Shown here: positions 52,304-64,000 of the stretch, in pieces | Numbering within the stretch: position 1 is the first letter of the stretch | Layout: each line of letters opens with the position of its first letter | Origin: Periplaneta americana | Taxonomy: Eukaryota; Arthropoda; Insecta; Blattodea; Blattidae | Assembly (NCBI RefSeq): GCF_040183065.1 | Contig: NC_091123.1 | Coordinates: 10,758,501 to 10,822,500 of the forward strand | Reading direction: 5' to 3' | Length of the DNA: 64,000 nt | Position numbers and translations under genes: made by a program | The notes under the pieces: generated by a model | The model's input: the letters and a program-made list of their open reading frames with translations, nothing else | What the model was told of the DNA's origin: nothing | The model's database searches: none

Positions 52304-55300
52304 GGGAGGTACAGGTACTAGTAACCAGAAATATGCATATGATAGTAGACTATCCCCTGAATGAACCTCCAAGACTACACTGAATAACATCTGCTATAAT
52401 CTGGAAGTATTTTCATATATAAGATACAGGTACTGGTAACCAGAAGTAAAGCGTATGATAGTAGACCCTAACTCCTGAATGAACCTCCAACACTACACTG
52501 AATAACAGTCTGCTATAATCTTTCAGTATTTTCATATATAAGATACAGGTACTAGTAACCAGAAGTATAGCGTATGATAGTAGACCCTAACTCCTGAATG
52601 AACCTCCAAGACTACAATGAATGACAGTCTGCTATAATCTTTCAGTATTTTCATATATAAGATACAGGTACTAGTAACCAGAAGTATAGCGTATGATAGT
52701 AGACCCTAACTCCTGAATGAACCTCCAAGACTACAATGAATGACAGTCTGCTATAATCTTTCAGTATTTTCATATATAAGATACAGGTACTGGTAACCAG
52801 AAGTAAAGCGTATGATAGTAGACCCTAACTCCTGAATGAACCTCCAAGACTACAATGAATGACAGTCTGCTATAATCTTTCAGTATTTTCATATATAAGA
52901 TACAGGTACTGGTAACCAGAAGTAAAGCGTATGATAGTAGACCCTAACTCCTGAATGAACCTGCAGGACTACACTGAATAACAGTCTGCTATAATCTTTC
53001 AGTATTTTCATATATAAGATACAGGTACTGGTAACCAGAAGTAAAGCGTATGATAGTAGACCCTAACTCCTGAATGAACCTCCAAGACTACACTGAATAA
53101 CAGTCTGCTATAATCTGGAAGTATTTTCATATATAAGATACAGGTACTGGTAACCAGAAGTAAAGCGTATGATAGTAGACCCTAACTCCTGAATGAACCT
53201 CCAAGACTACAATGAATGACAGTCTGCTATAATCTTTCAGTATTTTCATATATAAGATACAGGTACTGGTAACCAGAAGTAAAGCGTATGATAGTAGACC
53301 CTAACTCCTGAATGAACCTCCAAGACTACAATGAATGACAGTCTGCTATAATCTTTCAGTATTTTCATATATAAGATACAGGTACTGGTAACCAGAAGTA
53401 AAGCGTATGATAGTAGACCCTAACTCCTGAATGAACCTCCAAGACTACAATGAATGACAGTCTGCTATAATCTTTCAGTATTTTCATATATAAGATACAG
53501 GTACTGGTAACCAGAAGTAAAGCGTATGATAGTAGACCCTAACTCCTGAATGAACCTCCAAGACTACACTGAATAACAGTCTGCTATAATCTTTCAGTAT
53601 TTTCATATATAAGATACAGGTACTGGTAACCAGAAGTAAAGCGTATGATAGTAGACCCTAACTCCTGAATGAACCTCCAAGACTACAATGAATGACAGTC
53701 TGCTATAATCTTTCAGTATTTTCATATATAAGATACAGGTACTGGTAACCAGAAGTAAAGCGTATGATAGTAGACCCTAACTCCTGAATGAACCTCCAAG
53801 ACTACACTGAATAACAGTCTGCTATAATCTTTCAGTATTTTCATATATAAGATACAGGTACTAGTAACCAGAAGTAAAGCGTATGATAGTAGACCCTAAC
53901 TCCTGAATGAACCTGCAGGACTACACTGAATAACAGTCTGCTATAATCTTTCAGTATTTTCATATATAAGATACAGGTACTAGTAACCAGAAGTATAGCG
54001 TATGATAGTAGACCCTAACTCCTGAATGAACCTCCAAGACTACAATGAATGACAGTCTGCTATAATCTTTCAGTATTTTCATATATAAGATACAGGTACT
54101 GGTAACCAGAAGTAAAGCGTATGATAGTAGACCCTAACTCCTGAATGAACCTGCAGGACTACACTGAATAACAGTCTGCTATAATCTTTCAGTATTTTCA
54201 TATATAAGATACAGGTACTAGTAACCAGAAGTATAGCGTATGATAGTAGACCCTAACTCCTGAATGAACCTCCAAGACTACAATGAATGACAGTCTGCTA
54301 TAATCTTTCAGTATTTTCATATATAAGATACAGGTACTGGTAACCAGAAGTAAAGCGTATGATAGTAGACCCTAACTCCTGAATGAACCTCCAAGACTAC
54401 AATGAATGACAGTCTGCTATAATCTTTCAGTATTTTCATATATAAGATACAGGTACTGGTAACCAGAAGTAAAGCGTATGATAGTAGACCCTAACTCCTG
54501 AATGAACCTCCAAGACTACACTGAATAACAGTCTGCTATAATCTTTCAGTATTTTCATATATAAGATACAGGTACTGGTAACCAGAAGTAAAGCGTATGA
54601 TAGTAGACCCTAACTCCTGAATGAACCTCCAAGACTACACTGAATAACAGTCTGCTATAATCTTTCAGTATTTTCATATATAAGATACAGGTACTGGTAA
54701 CCAGAAGTAAAGCGTATGATAGTAGACCCTAGCTCCTGAATGAACCTCCAAGACTACACTGAATAACAGTCTGCTATAATCTTTCAGTATTTTCATATAT
54801 AAGATACAGGTACTAGTAACCAGAAGTAAAGCGTATGATAGTAGACCCTAACTCCTGAATGAACCTCCAAGACTACACTGAATAACAGTCTGCTATAATC
54901 TTTCAGTATTTTCATATATAAGATACAGGTACTGGTAACCAGAAGTAAAGTGTATGATAGTAGACCCTAACTCCTGAATGAACCTCCAAGACTACACTGA
55001 ATAACAGTCTGCTATAATCTTTCAGTATTTTCATATATAAGATACAGGTACTAGTAACCAGAAGTAAAGCGTATGATAGTAGACCCTAACTCCTGAATGA
55101 ACCTCCAAGACTACACTGAATAACAGTCTGCTATAATCTTTCAGTATTTTCATATATAAGATACAGGTACTGGTAACCAGAAGTAAAGCGTATGATAGTA
55201 GACCCTAACTCCTGAATGAACCTCCAAGACTACACTGAATAACAGTCTGCTATAATCTTTCAGTATTTTCATATATAAGATACAGGTACTGGTAACCAGA

Positions 55301-57480
55301 AGTAAAGCGTATGATAGTAGACCCTAACTCCTGATTGAACCTCCAAGACTACACTGAATAACAGTCTGCTATAATCTTTCAGTATTTTCATATATAAGAT
55401 ACAGGTACTGGTAACCAGAAGTAAAGCGTATGATAGTAGACCCTAACTCCTGAATGAACCTCCAAGACTACAATGAGTGACAGTCTGCTATAATCTTTCA
55501 GTATTTTCATATATAAGATACAGGTACTGGTAACCAGAAGTAAAGCGTATGATAGTAGACCCTAACTCCTGAATGAACCTGCAGGACTACACTGAATAAC
55601 AGTCTGCTATAATCTTTCAGTATTTTCATATATAAGATACAGGTACTGGTAACCAGAAGTAAAGCGTATGATAGTAGACCCTAACTCCTGAATGAACCTC
55701 CAAGACTACACTGAATAACAGTCTGCTATAATCTGGAAGTATTTTCATATATAAGATACAGGTACTGGTAACCAGAAGTAAAGCGTATGATAGTAGACCC
55801 TAACTCCTGAATGAACCTCCAAGACTACAATGAATGACAGTCTGCTATAATCTTTCAGTATTTTCATATATAAGATACAGGTACTGGTAACCAGAAGTAA
55901 AGCGTATGATAGTAGACCCTAACTCCTGAATGAACCTCCAAGACTACAATGAATGACAGTCTGCTATAATCTTTCAGTATTTTCATATATAAGATACAGG
56001 TACTGGTAACCAGAAGTAAAGCGTATGATAGTAGACCCTAACTCCTGAATGAACCTCCAAGACTACACTGAATAACAGTCTGCTATAATCTTTCAGTATT
56101 TTCATATATAAGATACAGGTACTGGTAACCAGAAGTAAAGCGTATGATAGTAGACCCTAACTCCTGAATGAACCTGCAGGACTACACTGAATAACAGTCT
56201 GCTATAATCTTTCAGTATTTTCATATATAAGATACAGGTACTAGTAACCAGAAGTATAGCGTATGATAGTAGACCCTAACTCCTGAATGAACCTCCAAGA
56301 CTACAATGAATGACAGTCTGCTATAATCTTTCAGTATTTTCATATATAAGATACAGGTACTGGTAACCAGAAGTAAAGCGTATGATAGTAGACCCTAACT
56401 CCTGAATGAACCTCCAAGACTACAATGAATGACAGTCTGCTATAATCTTTCAGTATTTTCATATATAAGATACAGGTACTGGTAACCAGAAGTAAAGCGT
56501 ATGATAGTAGACCCTAACTCCTGAATGAACCTCCAAGACTACAATGAATGACAGTCTGCTATAATCTTTCAGTATTTTCATATATAAGATACAGGTACTG
56601 GTAACCAGAAGTAAAGCGTATGATAGTAGACCCTAACTCCTGAATGAACCTCCAAGACTACACTGAATAACAGTCTGCTATAATCTTTCAGTATTTTCAT
56701 ATATAAGATACAGGTACTGGTAACCAGAAGTAAAGCGTATGATAGTAGACCCTAGCTCCTGAATGAACCTCCAAGACTACACTGAATAACAGTCTGCTAT
56801 AATCTTTCAGTATTTTCATATATAAGATACAGGTACTAGTAACCAGAAGTAAAGCGTATGATAGTAGACCCTAACTCCTGAATGAACCTCCAAGACTACA
56901 CTGAATAACAGTCTGCTATAATCTTTCAGTATTTTCATATATAAGATACAGGTACTGGTAACCAGAAGTAAAGCGTATGATAGTAGACCCTAACTCCTGA
57001 ATGAACCTCCAAGACTACACTGAATAACAGTCTGCTATAATCTTTCAGTATTTTCATATATAAGATACAGGTACTGGTAACCAGAAGTAAAGCGTATGAT
57101 AGTAGACCCTAACTCCTGATTGAACCTCCAAGACTACACTGAATAACAGTCTGCTATAATCTTTCAGTATTTTCATATATAAGATACAGGTACTGGTAAC
57201 CAGAAGTAAAGCGTATGATAGTAGACCCTAACTCCTGAATGAACCTCCAAGACTACACTGAATAATAGTCTGCTATAATCTTTCAGTATTTTCATATATA
57301 AGATACAGGTACTGGTAACCAGAAGTAAAGCGTATGATAGTAGACCCTAACTCCTGAATGAACCTCCAAGACTACACTGAATAACAGTCTGCTATAATCT
57401 GGAAGTATTTTTCCCTGTAAGTTAAAGGTATAAAATACAGGTACTGGTAACCAGAAATAAGCTTATGATAGTAGACTCTA
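52304..57480. repeat. 119-bp satellite array, about 43 units
   Basis: The mark GATACAGGTACT(G/A)GTAACC recurs at 52423, 52542, 52661, 52780 and on to 57302, always 119 bases apart; 52304 and 57435 begin diverged edge units. Units differ at a few diagnostic sites (CTGG/CTAG, AAAGCG/ATAGCG, TCCAAG/TGCAGG, CACTGAATAAC/CAATGAATGAC, TTTCAG/TGGAAG). Each unit contains TATATAAG. Edge units are the most diverged, as in arrays homogenised by unequal exchange. No coding frame spans it. Confidence 0.95.
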
Positions 57481-58116
57481 TCTCCTGCTTCAGGATCACT
57501 ACAGCGATGATAATGATTATGATGATGTTTAAAAATGAATAGAGATAGGCTACTTCTCTCTAAATACCTGTAAATATTTCAGATGTGGGTTTATTTGTCC
57601 ACAGTTAGTGGTTTTGTTAAAATTCTATTAATATGTTATTTTGTTTAAAAAAAAAGACTTTAAATTATAGGCTATTTGACTGAATATGTACGATTATTAT
57701 GTAGGCGTAATTATCTTCTATAAAGTACAATAAAATAGCAAGTTGATAATGAAACTTCTGAATTCCTTCCAATCCCTGTGAAAATCTGTTTCATAAAGTT
57801 ATTACTATTATTCTTTTAAATTCAACCCCTATGAGAAGGTGGTTTATATTACCCAAAGTAATCAGAGTTTACATACAAACGAGAAATGCTATTTGTAAAC
57901 TTCGTACAGTACAACATTTTACGAAAATCTGTTAGAAACGAGAAGAGTTATTAATTCTGTCCTAGTAGATTTGTATTTGGAACCACTGTGCGGCGTGTCG
58001 AAAAGTATCGCATGTCGTTTTCACACTGCCATCCATACCTCGGACCGAAAGGATGGACGTATTCAAATCAAGAAAGAAGATTTTTTTTTATAGAAAACTT
58101 AATAAATTCAACTATA
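57481..58116. other. No recognised gene
   Basis: AT-rich sequence between the satellite and the hAT element. A 63-codon frame at 57988 runs into the transposon and is not convincing. Confidence 0.4.
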
Positions 58117-58339
58117 TCTGCGACCAGGGGCGGATGCAAGGGGGGGATTAAGGGGATATATCCCCTCCAGAAATTTTGAGAAAAATACGAAACAAGAAAC
58201 AAAAATAATATTAATTTTAATTCGTGAATGTACATATGAATTAGAGGGTTTTCCACGTAAATTCTCTTTGCTAAAATGTTAAATTCCAAGAACTGCAGGA
58301 AGACAAACACAGCGTTCTTACTTCAAGACAGAGAGTCAT

Positions 58340-58891
58340 GAAGAGTATTTTAGGCTCTTAATTTTCCTTCTGTTCTTAGACTATTTCATTAGTCAGCTCA
58401 AGGACAGGTTTTTAAATCATAAGGGAATCCTAAAGTCCATACAAACTTTTCTGCCTAAAAACATAGTGCGAGCATCAGATGAAGATTTATAAACTGCTGT
58501 TGAGACTATAGTAAATCAGTGGCCCAATGATGTTGATGCATCACCAGAGTCTTTCTTCAATGAATTGAAGATGTGGAGAAGAAATTTCCTTGATCAGAAA
58601 AATCTTCACTTAATACCTACTGATTTTATATCATCTTTGAACAGGTGCAATGAAATTATTTTTCCATGCACTCTCAAGGCGCTGAAACTTTTCTGCACGT
58701 TGCCTGTAACTACAGCAACACTAGAACGGTCGTTCTCAACATTGCGGTATTTGAAGACTTACTTGAGGAGCACGATGGGAGCAGACAGATTAAATGGACT
58801 GGCCTTGATGTATATACATAAAAATGTAGAAGTAAAAGCTCATGATGTACTGGATGAAATGTCTAAGAAGCCTCGTCACCTTCTTCTGTAA
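58340..58891 (+). pseudogene. hAT transposase C-terminal fragment
   Basis: One frame from about 58340 reads FLDYFISQLKDRFLNHKGIL, SIQTFLPKNIVRASDEDL, a TAA, TAVETIVNQWPNDVDASPES, then the open part 58565-58891 with LKLFCTLPVTTATLERSFST, LRYLKTYLRSTMGADRLNGL, ALMYIHKN. The (LPVTTATxERSFSTLRxhKTYLRSTM, RLxxLAhhxIH) block is the hAT dimerisation domain, as in ZMYM1- and THAP-type repressor-like transposases. The single stop and missing N-terminus make it inactive. Confidence 0.85.
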
Positions 58892-58946
58892 ATGTCATTC
58901 TGTCATTGTTTTTGTACTGCAGTCATTATAAATGTTAAAATTAAAA

Positions 58947-59163
58947 AATTATGGTTTATTTTACAACGCTCGCAATTGCCGAGGTTATATCAGCGTCGCC
59001 GGTGTGCCGGAGTTTTTCCCCTCAGGACTTCTTTTACATGCCAGTAAATCAACTGATAAGAGGCCTGTCGCATTTAAACACACTTAAATGCCATCGAGCT
59101 GGGTTGGGGTAGAACCCGCAACTTCAAGCACAGAAGGCTATACCGACTACGCTACTCAGGCCA
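58947..59163 (-). mobile_element. tRNA-derived SINE, family SINE-A, nested in hAT
   Basis: Minus-strand copy with body 'cagttgatttactggcatgt' and end 'gtaaaataaaccataatttt'. The B box is mutated (GGGTTCTACCCC). It lies within the hAT element after the transposase stop, so it inserted after the transposon arrived or travelled with it. Confidence 0.75.
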
Positions 59164-59411
59164 ACTTGTAAATACGATGAAAGAGTAATGGAACGGAGAA
59201 AAATGCTCTCTTTCATCGTATGATGACGCAGAATATCTGCATGGAAATATCATATGTACTTCGGTACATTAAAATAATATATACAACTTGTAAATGTTTG
59301 TGACTCGGAAACAAATTGTGAGTATATAAACTTATTTCTCATTATTCCATTTTTACTATCTCCTCAAATCCCTCCCCGAAAAAAAATCCTGCATCCACCC
59401 ATGTCTGCGAC

Positions 59412-60505
59412 ATAATTAAAAGGATTTTTAAAAATACAAGTACTCCCCTATACTACTGCATAGCCTCAAGTTTTGTATTCTTACTATAAAAAAAAAAAAA
59501 GAAGAAACATAGCTTGAAAGCAGTAGATATGAGATTTTTGAGAACTGTAACGGGTTACACTTCGTTGTTTTCAACTTGTTTAAAATCACATAGGCCCTAC
59601 AAAATAAGTGAGTGTAAGAAGTAGAGATACCACGTAGATAGAAAGACTGACAACCGCAAGCCAACAATAATGATGAATTGCAGACCATCTGGAAAGATAA
59701 ATGTTGAGCGACCATTAAAGCGACGGACTCAACAATTGTAAAGCAGGCTCTATACGGTAAGTAATATTCTTAGTATTAACAGATAACTGATCGTATGTGG
59801 ACTGGAATGATAATGATAAAGGAAATGCTGATTTTTGAGTATCAGTATTAGCGTCGTGCATTACAGGCGCTATGTTCGGTTCAAGTTTGTCAAGTATGGC
59901 CAAGTTCAATATTCGCCGATGTTCGCTCTGCAGGAGGAGGCCTGTCGTATTTATTGCACCCTGTTATAAAAATATTCGCTGTCCTCCACTCCCATCCCTC
60001 CATGTTTCAACCGCTTAAGTATTTTAGCACAGGTCTTTCGATTAGGTCAGCGATGTCAAGGTCAAAGCACGTGGACAGTTCTGCGTGCGATCAAGCGCTC
60101 ACTGGTTGCAATGAATCTGTTCTTCAGGCAGCAGCAGTGAGCAAGAAGGGGTGAGCAAAATGAACTCTATTGGCCTACCACTGCAAGATTAATTAAACTG
60201 CTTTTAAGTAATGGATAACGTGTTAAATGCATACAAGACAACAAGAAATCAGGAAATGTTTTGTAGAATGCACCTCTCTAATAAATGCAATGAATTATAA
60301 AATAGTAAGCTACAATAAATGATAAACATAACTTCTCCTTAACTTATACAGTTCCAGATAATAGCTAGAACCTAATTAAGTTTTATATAATTATTTAATC
60401 CAATTAGCATAAAACACTTTTCCTGTTTTAAACTTATCTAAACAAAAGTGAAAGAAATCATAGAACATTCTGCATATGGAGAAATGAAATAACAGGTCTA
60501 CAACA
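59412..60505. other. No recognised gene
   Basis: About 1.1 kb, no motif or repeat partner recognised. Frames at 59428, 59715 and 59954 are short and without similarity. Confidence 0.4.
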
Positions 60506-60508
60506 TAC

Positions 60509-60930
60509 TTACTTACTTACTTACTGACTTTTAAGGAACCCGGAGGTTCATTGCCGCCCTCACATAAGCCCGCCAATGGTCCCTATCCTGAGCAAGATTA
60601 ATCCAGTCTCTACCATCACATCCCACCTCCCTCGAATCCATTTTAATATTATCCTCCCATCTACGTCTCGTCCTCCCCAAAAGTCTTTTTCCCTCCGGTC
60701 TCCCAACTAACACTCTATATGCATTTCTGGGTTCGCCCATACGTGCTTCATGCCCTGCCCATCTCAAACGTCTGGATTTTATGTCCCTAATTATGTCAGG
60801 TGAAGAATACAATGCGTGCAGTTCTTTCTCCATTCTCCTGCAACTTCATCCCTCTTAGCCCCAAATATTTTCCTAAGAACCTTATTCTCAAACACCCTTA
60901 ACCTATGTTCCTCTCTCAAAGTGAGAGAGT
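60509..60930 (-). pseudogene. LINE-A C-terminal fragment
   Basis: The frame 60531-60833 gives ELHALYSSPDIIRDIKSRRL, HEARMGEPRNAYRVLVGRPE and the tail to AAMNLRVP. The LINE-A piece ends at 60930 in 'ttcctctctcaaagtgagag'. The tail is (CTTA)n at 60509-60523. Confidence 0.85.
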
Positions 60931-60959
60931 AAATCTACGCCTGAAAATGCAATTTACTT

Positions 60960-61160
60960 ACGGAATAGCGATATATCGATAATCGTTCGATATATCGATA
61001 TATTTTCTGCGATATATATCGTTTAAACCTAAGCTGTTGATAAAGCGTCGTAAAATAAGCTAGTAAAATATATATATATATATATATATATCGTTTATCG
61101 AAATTAGGTTTGCAATATATTGCAATATCAATATATTGGTATTTAATTTATTCCCTCCAT
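60960..61160. repeat. CGATA/TATA-rich low-complexity tract
   Basis: Repeated 'cgatatatcgata' (60970-61020), a TA run (61069-61090) and 'tgcaatatatt' phrases. Strongly self-complementary. Confidence 0.75.
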
Positions 61161-61439
61161 CACTACTCCTTGCGTATTCCGCTGAAATTATGGTTGTAAA
61201 GGCATGGACATTGTTCTACTAGTTGAACGAAGGCAATGTTCTTTTTTCCTTCAGCCATCTGAAGCGACTGGTCGCGCGCGGCAAGACACCGAGGAGACTG
61301 ACATGCCGAGTCTCGCGCGACTCGCCGCTAGCGGGTGAAGTGATCTCGTATCCGTCGCGCTAGTGGGAGAACTTCCATTTAAAGCCGCGTGCAGCGACTT
61401 AAAAGCGACGCACAGTGTGCAATTTCCTTAATCTAGCTG
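61161..61439. other. GC-rich, CpG-rich block
   Basis: 61262-61415 contains many CG dinucleotides ('gtcgcgcgcggcaagacacc', 'gagtctcgcgcgactcgccg'), unlike the surrounding AT-rich DNA. It could be a promoter-type island or a piece of a GC-rich mobile element. No frame is recognised. Confidence 0.4.
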
Positions 61440-62515
61440 GACAAAATTAATATCTTCTCTTCTAAGTAACAGATTTCCATGAAACTTTATACAGAACTTA
61501 AAAGTAACGAATTTGATATGATTACCAACTCAGGTTACGTTTGTGTGAGGGGAACTACCCTTTCGTAGGGGTGAATTTAAAAGAAATTAATGACTTCTTT
61601 TTCTTTCTAACATATTTTCATGAAACTTTACACAGAACTTAAAGGTAACATATTTGATATGATTACGAACTCTGATTACGTTTGTGTGACGGAACTACCC
61701 TTTCGTAGGGGGTGAATTTGAAAGAAATTAATGGCTTCTTTTTCTTTCTAACATATTTTCATGAAACTTTACACAGAACTTAAAGGTAACATATTTGATA
61801 TGATTACGAACTCTGATTACGTTTGTGTGACGGAACTACCCTTTCGTAGGGGGTGAATTTAAAATAAATTAATGACTTCTTTTTCTTTCTAACATATTTT
61901 CATGAAACTTTACACAGAACTTAAAGGTAACATATTTGATATGATTATGAACTCTGATTACGTTTGTGTGACGGAACTACCCTTTCGTAGGGGGTGAATT
62001 TAAAAGAAATTAATGACTTCTTTTCTTTCTAACATATTTTCATGAAACTTTACACAGAACTTAAAGGTAACATATTTGATATGATTATGAACTCTGATTA
62101 CGTTTGTGTGACGGAACTACCCTTTCGTAGGGGGTGAATTTAAAAGAAATTAATGACTTCTTTTCTTCCTAACATATTTTCATGAAACTTTACACAGAAC
62201 TTAAAGGTAACATATTTGATATGATTACGAACTCTGATTACGTTTGTGTGACGGAACTACCCTTTCGTAGGGGGTGAATTTAAAAGAAATTAATGACTTC
62301 TTTTTCTTTCTAACATATTTTTATGAAACTTTACACAGAACTTAAAGGTAGCATATTTGATATGATTATGAACTCTGATTACGTTTGTATGACGGAACTA
62401 CCCTTTCTTAGGGGTGAATTTAAAAGAAATTAATGACTGCTTTTTCTTTCTAACATATTTTCATGAAACTTTACACAGAACTTAAAGGTAACATATTTGA
62501 TATGATTATGATTTC
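61440..62515. repeat. 141-bp tandem repeat, about 7.6 units
   Basis: 'tgaaactttacacagaactt' recurs at 61621, 61762 and 61903 at 141-base spacing and continues to 62490 with one- or two-base length changes. The first unit (61440-61570) is the most diverged. Each unit includes 'gacggaactaccctttcgta'. The last unit breaks into the TTAA-type MITE. Confidence 0.9.
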
Positions 62516-63024
62516 CTTTCTTGCAAACAAACGGACATATTTTTAAAATGAAATCAATTAACAAAATTCTGTTACATAGAAAAGTTTCCTAATAGTCTAA
62601 AGAATGTGTGTTCTAAATTTCATGCATGTATCTTTAATAGTTCAGAAATTATATCCATTCTGTCTGGCAATGTAGCAAAAAAGAAAATGAAGTTACTGGA
62701 AACCGATAAAAGCGGGCGTGTGATTTAAAAATCCATAGCGCAGGAAGTTTAAAAATGACGTCTCAACATCCGATAAGGGCACAAATATCCACAAAATTTT
62801 ATGCAATGCATTCCACACATATCAAAGGGTATTTTAAAGAAAACAAATTTTTTTGAAAATTTAATTTACCGGAAACAAGAATAAAAGTAGTCGAGTGATT
62901 TAAAAATCCATAATGCAGGAAGTTTAAAAATGGCGATCCACACATCACAGAGTATTTTAAAGAATTTTTTGTTTTTTTGAAAATCTAGTCATTTTTCATC
63001 AAAAATACCATCCTCTCCCCTTAA
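62516..63024. mobile_element. TTAA-flanked MITE, partial copy 2
   Basis: Inverted match of 34293-34860: from 'tttcctttcttgcaaacaaa' to the end 'aataccatcctctcccc', followed by TTAA (63021-63024). The opposite half of the element is missing and replaced by the 141-bp array. Confidence 0.78.
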
Positions 63025-64000
63025 TACTATTATAAAGTCTTAATTTATAGTCACAGTCTAGATGAGATATATACAGTACAGAAGAGGTTTACAATATAGT
63101 CTACTAGTAAACACAAAGTTTTAGTATCAATTTCATGAAGTGTTATTGAATGTCATGAATTCACCTACAGAATAGAAGGCGTGAGAAATTTGGCCCTAAA
63201 TAATCTTATGTTTTGAGTTTCTATAGCCTATCGATAGGGAGGCTATTAAACATTTTTACTGCCATATAACGCACTCCTTTTTGATAGCACGATAGACTTG
63301 CCGATGGAGTACGATGGAATACTGTCTTGGAACTGAAAGGAGCCCGAAGGTTTAATCCACGAAGACGAGAATTTACGAAAATGTATTTTTCCATTTACCG
63401 GGAAATACCGCCTTCTAAATTCCTCTGTTAACTTATCGTAATTTAATGCTAGTTTCCAACATCTTCACTTGTGAACTGAAATTATTGCAACTAATCGCAT
63501 GAAATGGCTAAACTGAAGTAATGTGTGTTTGTAGTCAAGGAATAGTATTTTGCGATACAAGTGTGGTAAATGCTTTATAACAGAATCGAGGAAACAGTTT
63601 GAAAAAAAGGCGAAGTCGAGTTTTTTCAGTTTCCGAGATTCTATTACGCACTTTACTCACGTGTATTGCATATGTTATTTTTTGATCGATCGAAATTTGT
63701 TTTCATTTTCGAATAATGCATAAACTTGTTTGATAAGTAAAAATTTATCCTATAAGAACATTTGAAGTCATTGCCAAGGCAATAAGAAAGTTATTTTACT
63801 TCAGTGTAAACAGTCATTGTTGTTTCTGGTCATTAAATGTGTATTAAACTGATTAATATAATACGAGTTTAATTAGAAGTTTTGTAATAATTTAATGATT
63901 GTGGCAAAAGAATTGGTTGAGGATTCAGTGGATGAAAAGATTGAAGAAGCGTGAAGGATCGGTTATGCTAAGTTAATATCGGTGAAGTCTAGGGTCGGTC
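63025..64000. other. No recognised gene
   Basis: About 1 kb to the window edge without recognised motif, repeat or supported frame on either strand. Confidence 0.4.

Larger units (their letters stand above)
58125..59403 (+). mobile_element. hAT transposon, internally deleted, with exact 8-bp duplication
   Basis: TCTGCGAC flanks both ends (58117-58124, 59404-59411). Ends are CAGGGGCGGATGCA and the complement of CATGGGTGGATGCA, two mismatches in 14. The 1279-bp body holds the C-terminal part of a hAT transposase and a nested SINE-A. Confidence 0.88.

Noticed and set aside
52304-57480. Regular repeats suggestive of a CRISPR array
   Set aside because: The whole 119-base unit is repeated with no unique spacers, no cas-like genes are near, and the genome is eukaryotic; it is a satellite.

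Overview
The window is a transposon-crowded, AT-rich stretch of an animal nuclear genome, most likely an insect. The dense mix of insect-type non-LTR elements, tRNA-derived SINEs and degenerate DNA transposons would fit a cockroach or another blattodean, but that placement is by recognition of repeat style only. Host genes are few, split by introns of several kilobases, and use ordinary GT-AG splice sites.

Host genes. (1) On the minus strand, 12507 down to 2020, lies a three-exon gene for the 16-kDa proteolipid (subunit c) of the vacuolar H+-ATPase. All six inner splice and coding borders can be read, but exon 2 is 13 bases shorter than its neighbour's and so frameshifted, and exon 3 lacks seven codons, so it is called a pseudogene. 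(2) Upstream on the same strand, 19943 down to 16720, are exons 2 and 3 of a second, divergent subunit c gene with the same intron positions and open frames; its first exon was not found. (3) On the plus strand, 35374 to 42574, three exons make a complete 220-residue type II membrane protein with a LicD/fukutin-like fold signature.

Everything else is repeats. LINE-A (local name) is a non-LTR element with a YADD reverse transcriptase and a 3' end that reads '...RAYVRAAMNLRVP'; fragments sit near 9, 13.5-14.8, 15.3-15.8, 16.2, 25.5-26.8, 40.8-41.8 and 60.5-60.9 kb. LINE-B is seen as 3' ends with ATTC-type tails (5.4, 13.2, 24.7, 26.9 kb). LINE-C is a C-terminal zinc-knuckle region with a GATT tail (32.5-33.0 and 39.7-40.2 kb, in opposite orientation). 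Other retroelements are two Penelope-like elements (35.8-37.0, 49.3-50.1 kb), a Penelope-like foldback (11.8-12.2 kb), R2-like C-termini (10.9-11.5, 37.7-39.5 kb) and several tRNA-derived SINE families (SINE-A has four copies).

DNA transposons include an intact-looking Tc1-like transposase (21.2-22.2 kb), a hAT element with an exact 8-bp target duplication (58.1-59.4 kb), a non-autonomous hAT element nested in an R2-like LINE (38.3-39.2 kb), a deleted mariner-like element (46.7-47.7 kb), a pogo-like 3' end (7.0-7.5 kb), Helitron copies (2.6-3.7 and 45.2-46.0 kb), a TTAA-flanked MITE (34.3-35.2 kb, second partial copy at 62.5-63.0 kb) and several foldback MITEs.

Tandem arrays are prominent: a 119-bp satellite of about 43 units (52.3-57.5 kb), a 229-bp array whose units are each a long hairpin (44.1-45.2 kb), a 177-bp tRNA-derived array (23.9-24.4 kb), a 128-bp array carrying TGACGTCA in each unit (28.9-29.7 kb) and a 141-bp array (61.4-62.5 kb). 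I see no prokaryotic-type operon, CRISPR array or defence system. The most interesting material is the pair of V-ATPase paralogues, the hairpin array fused to a Helitron, the Penelope structures and the nested transposons.
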